DNA from: Flavobacteriales bacterium
GTDB taxonomy: Bacteria > Bacteroidota > Bacteroidia > Flavobacteriales_F > PHOS-HE28
Direction: 5' to 3'
DNA length: 64,000 nt
Assembly: GCA_016721825.1 (NCBI GenBank)
Contig: JADKHI010000001.1
Location: 868,001-932,000, forward strand
The stretch's first letter is position 1. The number at the start of each line of letters is the position of its first letter. Made by a program: the position numbers and the translations under genes. The notes under the pieces were generated by a model that had not been told where the DNA came from, made no database searches, and was given only the letters and a program-made list of their open reading frames with translations. Positions 57,078 to 64,000 of the stretch are shown in pieces.

Positions 57078-57229
57078 AGCACCCCGCAGAATTCTCGCGA
57101 GCCAGCGAGCTGTCGAGGTTGTTCCGCAACATCCCGTTGTTCATACTGCATACCGGTCGCATAGCGCGGCGGTTTTCCTGCGTTGTTGCTTTGGGCATGG
57201 CCCGAAGACAAGCCACGGGCCGCTGACGA

Positions 57230-58537
57230 ATGGGAAGCTTCAAGATCGAAGGAGGACGTCGCCTGAAAGGGGAACTGATCCCGCAAGGCGCCAAGAACGA
57301 AGCGCTGCAGATCCTCTGTGCCGTGCTGCTCACGGCCGAGCCGGTCACGATCCACAACATTCCGGACATCGTGGATGTGAACAAGCTGATCGACCTGCTG
57401 CGCCACATGGGCGTGAAGGTGGAGAAGCTCGACGAGGGCAGCTACCGCTTCACGGCCAAGGACGTGGACATCGAGTTCTTCCTGAAGCCCGAGTTCAAGA
57501 AGCTCGGCGGTGGACTGCGCGGCAGTGTGATGGTCGTAGGTCCTTCGCTGGCGCGCTTCGGCAAAGGCTACATCCCCACCCCGGGCGGTGACAAGATCGG
57601 CCGTCGCCGACTGGACACGCACTTCATCGGTTTCGAGCGGCTCGGCGCCGAGTTCAAGTACGATGTGAAGGAAGGCTTCTTCCGCGCTGAGGCCAAGCAG
57701 CTCAAAGGCGCCTACATGCTGCTCGACGAGGCCAGCGTGACAGGCACCGCCAACATCCTGATGGCCGCCGTGCTCGCCGAAGGCCGCACCACCATCTTCA
57801 ACGCCGCCTGCGAACCCTACATCCAGCAGCTCTGCAACATGCTGGTGCGCATGGGCGCCAAGATCTCCGGTATCGGCAGCAACCTGCTGCACATCGATGG
57901 CGTGAAGGAGCTCGGCGGCACGGAGCACCGCATGCTGCCGGACATGATCGAGATCGGCTCCTTCATCGGCCTCGCCGCCATGACGCGCAGTGAGATCACC
58001 ATCAAGGACACCGGCTACGACCACCTGGGTGTGATCCCCGAGGTGTTCCGCAAGCTGGGCATCGCCGTGGTGCGCAATGGCGACGACATCTTCGTTCCCG
58101 CCCAAGAGCACTACACCATCACCAAGTTCATCGACGGCAGCAACATGGTGGTGGCCGACGCGCCCTGGCCCGGGTTCACGCCCGACCTGCTCAGCATCGT
58201 GCTGGTGACCGCCACGCAGGCGAAAGGCAGCTTGCTCGTGCACCAGAAGATGTTCGAGAGCCGCCTGTTCTTCGTGGACAAGCTGATCGAGATGGGCGCG
58301 CAGATCACGCTCTGCGATCCGCACCGCGCCTTGGTGATCGGCAACGACTTCCAGAGCTCCCTCCGCGCCATCCGCATGACGAGCCCCGACATCCGCGCAG
58401 GCGTGTCGTTGCTGATCGCGGCCTTGGGCGCTGAGGGCACCAGCACCATCGACAACATCGAGCAGATCGATCGCGGTTACCAGCGCATCGCCGAACGCCT
58501 CAACGCCATCGGCGCGCGGATCGAGCGGGTGGATTGA
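57230..58537 (+). CDS. murA: UDP-N-acetylglucosamine 1-carboxyvinyltransferase MurA (Asp-type active site)
   Basis: MurA makes the first committed step of peptidoglycan synthesis by joining enolpyruvate to UDP-GlcNAc. The 435-residue product has the two-domain fold, KNEALQILCAVLLT near the N-terminus (catalytic Lys), and the flexible loop PGGDKIGRRRLDTH. The usual Cys that fosfomycin alkylates (GGCxIG in E. coli) is Asp121 here. The same replacement makes MurA of Chlamydia and Mycobacterium tuberculosis insensitive to fosfomycin, so intrinsic insensitivity is expected. The gene follows DUF4290, as is common in this phylum. Confidence 0.96.
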   Translation: MGSFKIEGGRRLKGELIPQGAKNEALQILCAVLLTAEPVTIHNIPDIVDVNKLIDLLRHMGVKVEKLDEGSYRFTAKDVDIEFFLKPEFKKLGGGLRGSVMVVGPSLARFGKGYIPTPGGDKIGRRRLDTHFIGFERLGAEFKYDVKEGFFRAEAKQLKGAYMLLDEASVTGTANILMAAVLAEGRTTIFNAACEPYIQQLCNMLVRMGAKISGIGSNLLHIDGVKELGGTEHRMLPDMIEIGSFIGLAAMTRSEITIKDTGYDHLGVIPEVFRKLGIAVVRNGDDIFVPAQEHYTITKFIDGSNMVVADAPWPGFTPDLLSIVLVTATQAKGSLLVHQKMFESRLFFVDKLIEMGAQITLCDPHRALVIGNDFQSSLRAIRMTSPDIRAGVSLLIAALGAEGTSTIDNIEQIDRGYQRIAERLNAIGARIERVD

Positions 58538-58592
58538 GCTACTGCTAGGTTCCAAGGGTTCGGTTCGAAAGTCGGTCAAGCTGCGCGGCAAG

Positions 58593-59066
58593 GTGGTGCT
58601 GATCGACTTTTGGGCCACCTGGTGCGGGCCCTGCCGCATGGAGAACCCGCATGTGGTGAGCGCCTGGAAGCACTACAAGGACGGATACTACACCAAAGGC
58701 AACGGCTTCGAGGTGTTCAGCGTGAGCTTGGACCGGGCGGGCGCCGCCAACGCGTGGAAGCAGGCCATCCAGACCGACAGCCTGAATTGGAAATGGCACG
58801 TGGGCGCCGTGGACGATGGGAACAACCCTGCGGCCAATCAGTACCAAGTGCAGTTCATCCCCACCAACGTGGTGATCGATGGCGAAGGCAAGGTGCTGGC
58901 CACCGATGTGCATGGACCGGCCTTGGAACAGCTGTTGGACGGCCTGGTCGAGAAGGACCCGGCGCGCATCGCTGAAATGGAGAAAGCCCGCAATGGCGGC
59001 ACCAAGCTCCCAGGTGGCAAGTCCGTGAAAAAGGTCAAGAAGGAAAAAGCCGCCAAGAAGTCCTGA
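58593..59066 (+). pseudogene. TlpA-like thioredoxin lacking its N-terminus (possible 5'-truncated copy)
   Basis: The frame encodes the thioredoxin-fold core with active site FWATWCGPC, the following helix ENPHVVSAWKHY and a Lys-rich tail ending VKKVKKEKAAKKS. It remains open upstream to the murA end (LGSKGSVRKSVKLRGK before VVLID), so TlpA-type sequence (KLRGKVVLIDFWATWCGPC) begins before any normal start. No ATG exists. The first start-like codon is GTG 58593, which removes the first strand. There is no signal peptide, whereas the neighbour at 59148 has one. It is either a 5'-truncated duplicate of that neighbour or a cytosolic protein with an unusual start. The core is free of stops, so loss must be recent if it is a pseudogene. 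Confidence 0.6.
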
Positions 59067-59117
59067 TCAAGTACCCCCAACCCGGCACGATGATCGCTGG
59101 GAGCGGAAGTACCCACC

Positions 59118-59125
59118 TACTTTTG
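59118..59125 (+). promoter_or_regulatory. Promoter -7 element (TACTTTTG) for the TlpA-like gene
   Basis: An exact TAnnTTTG match. With a start of transcription near 59131, the ATG at 59130 would be lost from the mRNA, which favours ATG 59148. Confidence 0.5.
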
Positions 59126-59147
59126 CAGCATGTTCAGTAGCACCCTC

Positions 59148-59696
59148 ATGAAAAAGACCCAGGTCGCCCTTGTTGCGGGCGTCGCCCTTTTGGCCATCTA
59201 CGGTTTCACGGCCCGCATCGGCATGGGCGGAGACCCGAAAGTGGGCACCAACGTGGGCGACAAAGCACCGGAGCTGGCCTTTATGAACGCCGATAGCACC
59301 AAATTGCTGAAACTCTCGGAGCTGCGCGGCAAGTACGTGCTGATCGACTTCTGGGCCAGCTGGTGCGGCCCCTGCCGTCGCGAGAACCCCAGCGTGGTGG
59401 CGGCTTACAACAAGTACAGCAAGGCCAAGTTCAAGGAAGGCAAAGGCTTCGAGGTGTATAGCGTCAGCTTGGACAAGAGCCGTGATGCTTGGAAGAAGGC
59501 CATCGAAGCCGACAAGTTGAATTGGAAGTTCCACGTGAGCGACCTTGGTGCATGGAGCAGTGAGCCCGCTCGCTTGTATGGTGTGCATTCCATTCCGGCC
59601 AGCTTCCTCGTCGACCCCAACGGCATCATCATCGCCAAGAACCTGCGCGGTGAAACGCTCGACATGGAAATGGACAAGTACATCAAGAGCTTCTGA
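59148..59696 (+). CDS. TlpA family thiol-disulfide oxidoreductase
   Basis: The product (182 aa from ATG 59148) has an N-terminal signal or anchor (MKKTQVALVAGVALLAIYGF) and a TlpA/ResA-type thioredoxin domain with FWASWCGPCRRENPSVV (active site WCGPC), the KGFEVYSVSLD strand and the IPASFLVDPNG cis-Pro loop. It should act in the periplasm or on the outer leaf of the inner membrane, reducing or oxidising protein thiols. The frame is open to 59130, but the -7 element at 59118-59125 favours 59148. It is a close relative of the truncated copy just upstream (shared NPxVVxA, KGFEVxSVSLD, LNWKxHV segments). Confidence 0.9.
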   Translation: MKKTQVALVAGVALLAIYGFTARIGMGGDPKVGTNVGDKAPELAFMNADSTKLLKLSELRGKYVLIDFWASWCGPCRRENPSVVAAYNKYSKAKFKEGKGFEVYSVSLDKSRDAWKKAIEADKLNWKFHVSDLGAWSSEPARLYGVHSIPASFLVDPNGIIIAKNLRGETLDMEMDKYIKSF

Positions 59697-59717
59697 TCAC
59701 CCATCCTTCTCGATCCT

Positions 59718-59753
59718 GAACCCCTGCCCCTGTGGCGGGGGTTCTTGCTTTCA
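59718..59753 (+). terminator. Rho-independent terminator after the TlpA-like gene
   Basis: An 11-bp stem with one G-U pair (GAACCCCTGCC at 59718-59728, GGCGGGGGTTC at 59734-59744, loop CCTGT) is followed by a T-rich tract (TTGCTTTC). Confidence 0.75.
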
Positions 59754-59815
59754 CGTTCACGTCCACTTCCCTGTCAAATTGTCCCCACCTTCGCGCCCGG
59801 CATTGAAGTTGAACC

Positions 59816-60487
59816 ATGCGCAATCCCTTTAGAAAAGACCGTAGATCCATGTCGGACCGCCCACAAGCCGCCCCAGAAGCCGAGGCCGCTGCCAATTCTG
59901 CTGCGCAGAACCTGCCATTCGATGCCGCCAATGAGGCCGCCAAGGATCCCCTGACCCTGGCCAGCGAAGCGGCTGCCGAGCATGTGATGCACGATGCGGA
60001 GGACAACGGACGCGAGGATGTGTACGCCTTGCAGGCCCAGCTCGATGCCGCACAGGCCGAAGTGACCGAGCTGAAGGACCGCTGGCTCCGCCTGAACGCC
60101 GAGTTCGACAACTTCAGGAAGCGCGGTGCCAAGGAACGCATGGAGCTGATCCAGTTCGCTGGCGAGAACGTGCTGAAGAACGTGATCCCTGTTGTGGACG
60201 ACATGGAGCGTGCAATCGCCAACAACGCAAAGACAGAGGATGTGGCCGTGGTGAAGGAGGGCTTCCACCTGATCCATTCCAAACTGCTGCACATTCTAGG
60301 TGCACAAGGCGTGAAGCCGTTGCAGACCAAACAGGGCGATGCGTTCGACGTGGACCACCACGAGGCCATCACCAAGGCCCCTGCTCCCTCGCCTGCCCTG
60401 AAGGGCCGCGTGATCGATGTGATCGAGAACGGATACACCCTGCACGACAAGGTGATCCGTTACGCGAAAGTGGTGGTGGGTGAGTAA
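59816..60487 (+). CDS. grpE: Nucleotide exchange factor GrpE
   Basis: GrpE releases ADP from DnaK. The 223-residue product has an acidic, Ala-rich N-terminus (about 1-60), a long coiled coil (LQAQLDAAQAEVTELKDRWL, RLNAEFDNFRKRGAKERMEL) and the C-terminal beta domain with DVDHHEAITKAPAPSPALKG and VIENGYTLHDKVIRYAKVVV. An alternative ATG at 59849 would remove 11 residues. It is followed 46 bases later by dnaJ, so the two form a heat-shock pair. No CIRCE-like element was seen upstream. Confidence 0.95.
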   Translation: MRNPFRKDRRSMSDRPQAAPEAEAAANSAAQNLPFDAANEAAKDPLTLASEAAAEHVMHDAEDNGREDVYALQAQLDAAQAEVTELKDRWLRLNAEFDNFRKRGAKERMELIQFAGENVLKNVIPVVDDMERAIANNAKTEDVAVVKEGFHLIHSKLLHILGAQGVKPLQTKQGDAFDVDHHEAITKAPAPSPALKGRVIDVIENGYTLHDKVIRYAKVVVGE

Positions 60488-60533
60488 GATGAACCTGTAG
60501 CGTCGTTCCGTCTTCCGGCGAGCGTCCCGCGCA

Positions 60534-61658
60534 ATGAGCAAATCAGACCCTTACGTCGTTCTTGGCGTTGACCGCAAGGCCACGGCGGACGAGATCAAGA
60601 AGGCCTACCGGAAGCTGGCCATCAAGTTCCACCCGGACAAGAACCCGGGCGACCATGCTGCAGAGGAAAAGTTCAAGGAGGCTGCGGCCGCCTATGAGAT
60701 CCTTAGCGACGCCGACAAGAAGGCCAAGTACGACCGCTTCGGCCACGCTGGTCCGGGCATGGGCGGCGGTGGCGGCGGCTTCCGTGGCGGTGGCATGAAC
60801 ATGGAGGACATCTTCTCCCAGTTCGGCGACATCTTCGGTGAAGGGTTCGGTGGTGGCGGTGGCTTCGGGCGTGGTGGCGGTCGGCGCGTGGTGAAGGGCA
60901 GCAACTTGCGCGTGCGCCTGAAGCTGACGCTGGAGGAGATCGCTTCGGGCGTTGAGAAGCAACTGAAGCTCCACAAGCTCGTGCGGGCCAAAGGCACCGA
61001 ATACGGCACCTGCCCAACGTGCAAAGGGCAAGGCCAGGTAACGCGGGTGCAGAGCACCTTCCTCGGCGCCATGCAAACGGTGACCACCTGTCCGGCCTGT
61101 GGTGGCATGGGACAGACGCTGAGCAAGCGCGCCCCTGGCAGCGATGAGCACGGGTTGCTGCGTGAGGAATCGGTGATCACAGTGAAGATCCCCGCTGGCG
61201 TGGAGGAGGGCATGCAGCTCAACCTCAGTGGCATGGGCAACGATGCTCCTGTAGGCGGCATCCCGGGGGACCTTTTGGTGGTGATCGAAGAGGAGGACCA
61301 CGCCGAACTGAAGCGGGATGGCCAGCATCTGCACTACGAAGCATTCCTCAGCATGATCGACGCGGCCCTTGGTGTCAGCATCGAAGTACCCTTGATCCAC
61401 GGGAAGGCCAAGGTGAAGATCGAGCCTGGCACCCAGAGCAACCACACCCTGCGCCTCAAAGGCAAGGGCCTGCCCAGCGTGAACCACCACGGCACCGGCG
61501 ACCTGTTCGTGCATGTGGCCGTATGGACCCCCAGCGACCTCAGCAAGGACGAGAAGACCGCACTGGAGAAGCTGCGCCAGAGCCCCGGTTTCCAGCCCAA
61601 GCCAACCAGCAAGGACCGCGGCTTCTTCGAGCGCGTGCGGGACATGTTCGGGAACTGA
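60534..61658 (+). CDS. dnaJ: Chaperone DnaJ with a single zinc-binding site
   Basis: DnaJ delivers clients to DnaK and stimulates its ATPase. The 374-residue product has a J domain (1-70, HPD at 33-35), a Gly/Phe/Arg-rich linker (about 75-120), a zinc-finger region and the C-terminal substrate-binding domain (VEEGMQLNLSGMGNDAP, LRLKGKGLPSVN). Typical DnaJ has four CxxCxGxG motifs forming two zinc sites. Only two remain here, CPTCKGQG (Cys160/163) and CPACGGMG (Cys186/189), separated by QVTRVQSTFLGAMQTVTT. Their context marks them as motifs 2 and 3. Motif 1 is missing and the motif-4 position reads KRAPGSDEHG with no Cys, so the whole of zinc site I is gone. It still counts as DnaJ rather than CbpA. 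Confidence 0.95.
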   Translation: MSKSDPYVVLGVDRKATADEIKKAYRKLAIKFHPDKNPGDHAAEEKFKEAAAAYEILSDADKKAKYDRFGHAGPGMGGGGGGFRGGGMNMEDIFSQFGDIFGEGFGGGGGFGRGGGRRVVKGSNLRVRLKLTLEEIASGVEKQLKLHKLVRAKGTEYGTCPTCKGQGQVTRVQSTFLGAMQTVTTCPACGGMGQTLSKRAPGSDEHGLLREESVITVKIPAGVEEGMQLNLSGMGNDAPVGGIPGDLLVVIEEEDHAELKRDGQHLHYEAFLSMIDAALGVSIEVPLIHGKAKVKIEPGTQSNHTLRLKGKGLPSVNHHGTGDLFVHVAVWTPSDLSKDEKTALEKLRQSPGFQPKPTSKDRGFFERVRDMFGN

Positions 61659-61711
61659 AGGGACAGGCAGCTCTTGTCGAGTGAAGGACCGCACATCGTT
61701 CCTTCGCAGCC

Positions 61712-63328
61712 ATGACCTCCTTCTCGCTCACCGCCAACCTCGTTGACATCCTGGGGCGCCGGATCTTCCCGGCACGGCTTGCGGTCTCGGAGGGCCGGAT
61801 CACAGCCGTTGAAGAGGTTGCCGGTCCTACGGAAGGCTATCTGATCCCCGGCTTCGTGGATGCGCACGTGCATGTGGAAAGCAGCATGCTCCTGCCCAGC
61901 GAATTCGCTCGGCTGGCCGTGACCCATGGTACCGTGGCCACCATCAGCGACCCGCATGAGATCGCCAACGTGCTGGGCATCGAAGGCGTGGACTTCATGA
62001 TCACCAACGGGAAAAAGGTGCCCTTTCACTTCTTCTTCGGCGCCCCCAGCTGCGTACCCGCCACCACCTTCGAGACCGCTGGGGATGCGATCGATAGCGA
62101 TGCCGTCGGGCGCCTGCTCCAGCGCCCGGAGGTCCGCTACCTCAGCGAGATGATGAACTTCCCCGGAGTGCTGCATGGCGACCCGGAAGTGCTGAAAAAG
62201 ATCGCCCATGCCCACCGCTTGGGCAAGCCTGTCGATGGCCATGCACCAGGCCTACGCGGTGACGATGTGATGCGGTATGCTTCGGCCGGGATCAGCACGG
62301 ACCATGAGTGTTTCACGCATGAAGAGGCGCTGGACAAGCTGGCGGCCGGCATGTGGGTGCAGATCCGTGAAGGCAGCGCCGCCAAGAACTTCGAGGCGCT
62401 CTGGCCCCTGCTCCGCTCCCACCCCGACCGCGTGATGCTCTGCAGCGACGACAAGCACCCCGACGGGCTGGTCGATGGGCACATCAACACCCTGTGCGCC
62501 AGGGCCGTGGCCTTGGGCGTGGACGTGTTCGATGTGTTGCGCGCAGCCTGCCTGAACCCGCGCGACCACTACACGCTACCGATCGGCAGACTGCGGGTTG
62601 GTGACGCGGCCGATATGGTACTGCTGGAGGACCTGGTCGACTTCAAGGTGCGCCGCACGTGGATCGAAGGCCGCTTGGTGGCCGAGAACGGGAACACACT
62701 GATCGAACGGGTCCCGGAAGAAAGTCCGAACCGTTTCCACTGCACCCCGGTGAGGCTGGAGGACCTGCGTGTGCCTTCAACCGGTTCCGAGCGGCTGGTG
62801 ATCGGTGCCTTGGACGGGCAGCTGGTAACGACCAAGTTGCACATGCCCGAACATGCAGAGCACGGCCTCAGCCTGCCCGACCTGGCCCACGACGTGCTGA
62901 AACTGGTGGTGGTGGACCGCTACACCGACCGGTACAAGGCCGTGGCCTGGGTGCACGGATTCGGGCTTAAGCACGGGGCACTGGCCGGTAGCGTGGCCCA
63001 CGACAGTCACAACATCGTGGCCGTTGGAACGACCGATGAGGAGCTCTGCGAGGCCATCAACGCGGTGATCGCGCACAAGGGCGGCATCAGCGTCGCGCAT
63101 GGTGGCACCCACCGACTGCTGCCCCTACCTGTAGCGGGTCTGATGAGCGACGCCGATGCCTTTACCGTGGCCGACGCTTACAGCGCCCTGGACCGCGAAG
63201 CCAAGGCCTTGGGCAGTCCGCTTTCGGCACCTTTCATGACCTTGTCGTTCATGGCCCTGCTGGTGATCCCGCACCTGAAGCTCAGCGACCGCGGGCTTTT
63301 CGATGGGGATACCTTTCAGCTCATCTGA
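61712..63328 (+). CDS. ade: Adenine deaminase
   Basis: The enzyme converts adenine to hypoxanthine and ammonia in purine salvage. The 538-residue product belongs to the amidohydrolase superfamily, with the metal motif DAHVHVESSMLLPSEFAR near residue 50, VDGHAPGLRGDD, STDHECFT and LCSDDKHPDGLVDGHI, all typical of Ade, and the C-terminal domain with GFGLKHGALAGSVAHDSHNI. Length is near the family norm. It starts 53 bases after dnaJ with no clear promoter. Confidence 0.95.
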   Translation: MTSFSLTANLVDILGRRIFPARLAVSEGRITAVEEVAGPTEGYLIPGFVDAHVHVESSMLLPSEFARLAVTHGTVATISDPHEIANVLGIEGVDFMITNGKKVPFHFFFGAPSCVPATTFETAGDAIDSDAVGRLLQRPEVRYLSEMMNFPGVLHGDPEVLKKIAHAHRLGKPVDGHAPGLRGDDVMRYASAGISTDHECFTHEEALDKLAAGMWVQIREGSAAKNFEALWPLLRSHPDRVMLCSDDKHPDGLVDGHINTLCARAVALGVDVFDVLRAACLNPRDHYTLPIGRLRVGDAADMVLLEDLVDFKVRRTWIEGRLVAENGNTLIERVPEESPNRFHCTPVRLEDLRVPSTGSERLVIGALDGQLVTTKLHMPEHAEHGLSLPDLAHDVLKLVVVDRYTDRYKAVAWVHGFGLKHGALAGSVAHDSHNIVAVGTTDEELCEAINAVIAHKGGISVAHGGTHRLLPLPVAGLMSDADAFTVADAYSALDREAKALGSPLSAPFMTLSFMALLVIPHLKLSDRGLFDGDTFQLI

Positions 63329-63344
63329 GAATTACAATGAACGC

Positions 63345-63677
63345 TCAGCCCTCCAGCGTCACCGCGTCGGGCGCATGGGTCATCACGGAGTGGATCCCGT
63401 TCTCCATGCCCACGGAGGTCTCGTAGTGCTGGCTGGTGCCAATGATCTGGCCGTTCGCGGCTTTCAGGTTGAAGTGGTAACCGCCCGTTCTGGATATGTT
63501 CCGCTCATAGGAGCGATCCTCCTCTGCGTGCTTCCGAACGCTGGCGATCCCGTTCAGGCAGTTCGCCTTGGTCGTGTAGCCCTCGCTGCTCAGGATCACC
63601 TGGCCGTTGGAAGCCTCCAGGTTGAAGCGGAACTCCCCCCTTGCGTCCGTCCTGACGATGAATCTGCCCGTGGCCAT
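63345..63677 (-). CDS. YegP-like protein, two DUF1508 repeats
   Basis: The product (110 aa) has two copies of the DUF1508 repeat: FRFNLEASNGQVILSSEGYT with NCLNGIASV, and YHFNLKAANGQIIGTSQHYE with ENGIHSV. YegP-type proteins are small, beta-rich and of unknown function, and are linked to stress in some reports. ATG 63677 was chosen because MATGRFIVR begins the family sequence. A TACCTTGA element on the minus strand (63698-63691) is the likely -7 site. The gene converges with ade with a 16-base gap. Confidence 0.88.
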   Translation of the reverse strand: MATGRFIVRTDARGEFRFNLEASNGQVILSSEGYTTKANCLNGIASVRKHAEEDRSYERNISRTGGYHFNLKAANGQIIGTSQHYETSVGMENGIHSVMTHAPDAVTLEG

Positions 63678-63748
63678 GTGGGTTGTTTTTCTCAAGGTAG
63701 ATCGGTCGTTGCGCTTCGACCATGACCATGGACAGGTGGTCGCCGAGC

Positions 63749-63756
63749 TAGTTTTG
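63749..63756 (+). promoter_or_regulatory. Promoter -7 element (TAGTTTTG) for the desaturase gene
   Basis: An exact TAnnTTTG match ending 7 bases before ATG 63764, implying a leaderless mRNA. Confidence 0.5.
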
Positions 63757-63763
63757 CGGCACG

Positions 63764-64000
63764 ATGGCCGTCCTGATCTTCTTCATCTGCCACTGGTACC
63801 TCAGCCTGTTCGTGCAGACCTTCTACCTGCACCGGTATGCAGCGCACCGGATGTTCACCATGAGCCCGTTCTGGGAGAAGGCCTTCCACTTGCTCACTTG
63901 GGTGTGCCAAGGCAGCAGCTACCTGAACCCTGCGGTCTATGGCATGCTGCACCGCGCGCACCACGTGTATGCCGATACGGAGCAGGATCCGCACTCCCCC
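63764..64000 (+). CDS. Fatty acid (acyl-CoA-type) desaturase, N-terminal part (truncated by window edge)
   Basis: The 79 residues present start MAVLIFFICHWYLSLFVQTF and contain the first two His boxes of membrane desaturases, HRYAAH (HxxxxH type) and HRAHHVYAD (HxxHH type). Such enzymes use di-iron and oxygen to insert a double bond in acyl chains and adjust membrane fluidity. The third His box lies beyond the window. The gene start agrees with the -7 element just upstream. Confidence 0.85.
   Translation, partial: MAVLIFFICHWYLSLFVQTFYLHRYAAHRMFTMSPFWEKAFHLLTWVCQGSSYLNPAVYGMLHRAHHVYADTEQDPHSP

Larger units (their letters stand above)
56864..57229. other. Gene-free, repeat-rich gap between DUF4290 and murA
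   Basis: In 366 bases this gap holds a 20-base direct repeat (TCGGCAGCGGAGCTTTCTTC at 56898-56917, and 56961-56980 with two changes), several GCGAGC words, two CACAGATG-type repeats in reverse orientation (56983-57012, 57049-57077) and a possible promoter near 57186-57195 (TTGCTTTG). No gene was found. Confidence 0.75.

Noticed and set aside
56579..58639. Open reading frame of 686 codons on the minus strand
   Set aside because: Antisense of murA and its repeat-rich upstream gap. No recognisable motif.
60543..61694. Open reading frame of 383 codons on the minus strand
   Set aside because: Antisense of dnaJ, with a composition dictated by the opposite strand.

Overview
The window is chromosomal DNA of a GC-rich member of the Bacteroidota, most likely an uncultured Flavobacteriales-like lineage. 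The evidence is a type IX secretion (T9SS) cargo and its outer-membrane partners, three T9SS C-terminal sorting domains, the gene order of the str-S10-spc-alpha ribosomal cluster followed by carA-eno, a DUF4290 gene, and repeated promoter -7 elements of the Bacteroidota form TAnnTTTG. Shine-Dalgarno sites are mostly absent.

Layout. 1-2.2 kb: end of rmuC, a GWxTD-domain lipoprotein and rlmB, closed by a terminator. 2.3-17.9 kb: a probable T9SS surface-adhesin operon with a small secreted protein of unknown function, a 4108-residue SprB-repeat protein (about 44 repeats), a PorP/SprF-type membrane protein and a PorE-like OmpA lipoprotein. 17.9-23.9 kb: a helical protein of unknown function (minus), a secreted M1 aminopeptidase and an LTA-synthase-like sulfatase-fold membrane enzyme. 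23.9-26.4 kb: carA-eno (minus). 26.5-27.6 kb: a membrane protein on the opposite strand lies between carA and rplQ. 27.6-45.7 kb: one continuous minus-strand translation cluster from rpsL to rplQ (31 genes, including fusA, secY, map, infA and rpoA), driven by a well-formed promoter at 45712-45741. 46-50 kb: a Fic-fold protein whose catalytic His is replaced by Arg, and an ABC ATPase with a large membrane partner of unknown function. 50-56 kb: a UvrD/PcrA helicase, two small proteins of unknown function, a GT39/ArnT-like glycosyltransferase and a T9SS-sorted secreted protein. 56-61.7 kb: DUF4290, murA, two TlpA-like thioredoxins (the first without an N-terminus), grpE and dnaJ. 61.7-64 kb: adenine deaminase, a YegP-like protein and the start of a fatty acid desaturase cut by the window edge.

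Points worth a second look are the modular giant adhesin operon, a DnaJ that keeps only one of its two zinc sites, the His-to-Arg Fic protein, an RGG-like tail on ribosomal protein S3, a 5'-truncated thioredoxin gene, and three families of non-coding repeats. Two of those families sit inside the essential ribosomal operon. No rRNA, tRNA, CRISPR array, insertion sequence or prophage was seen.
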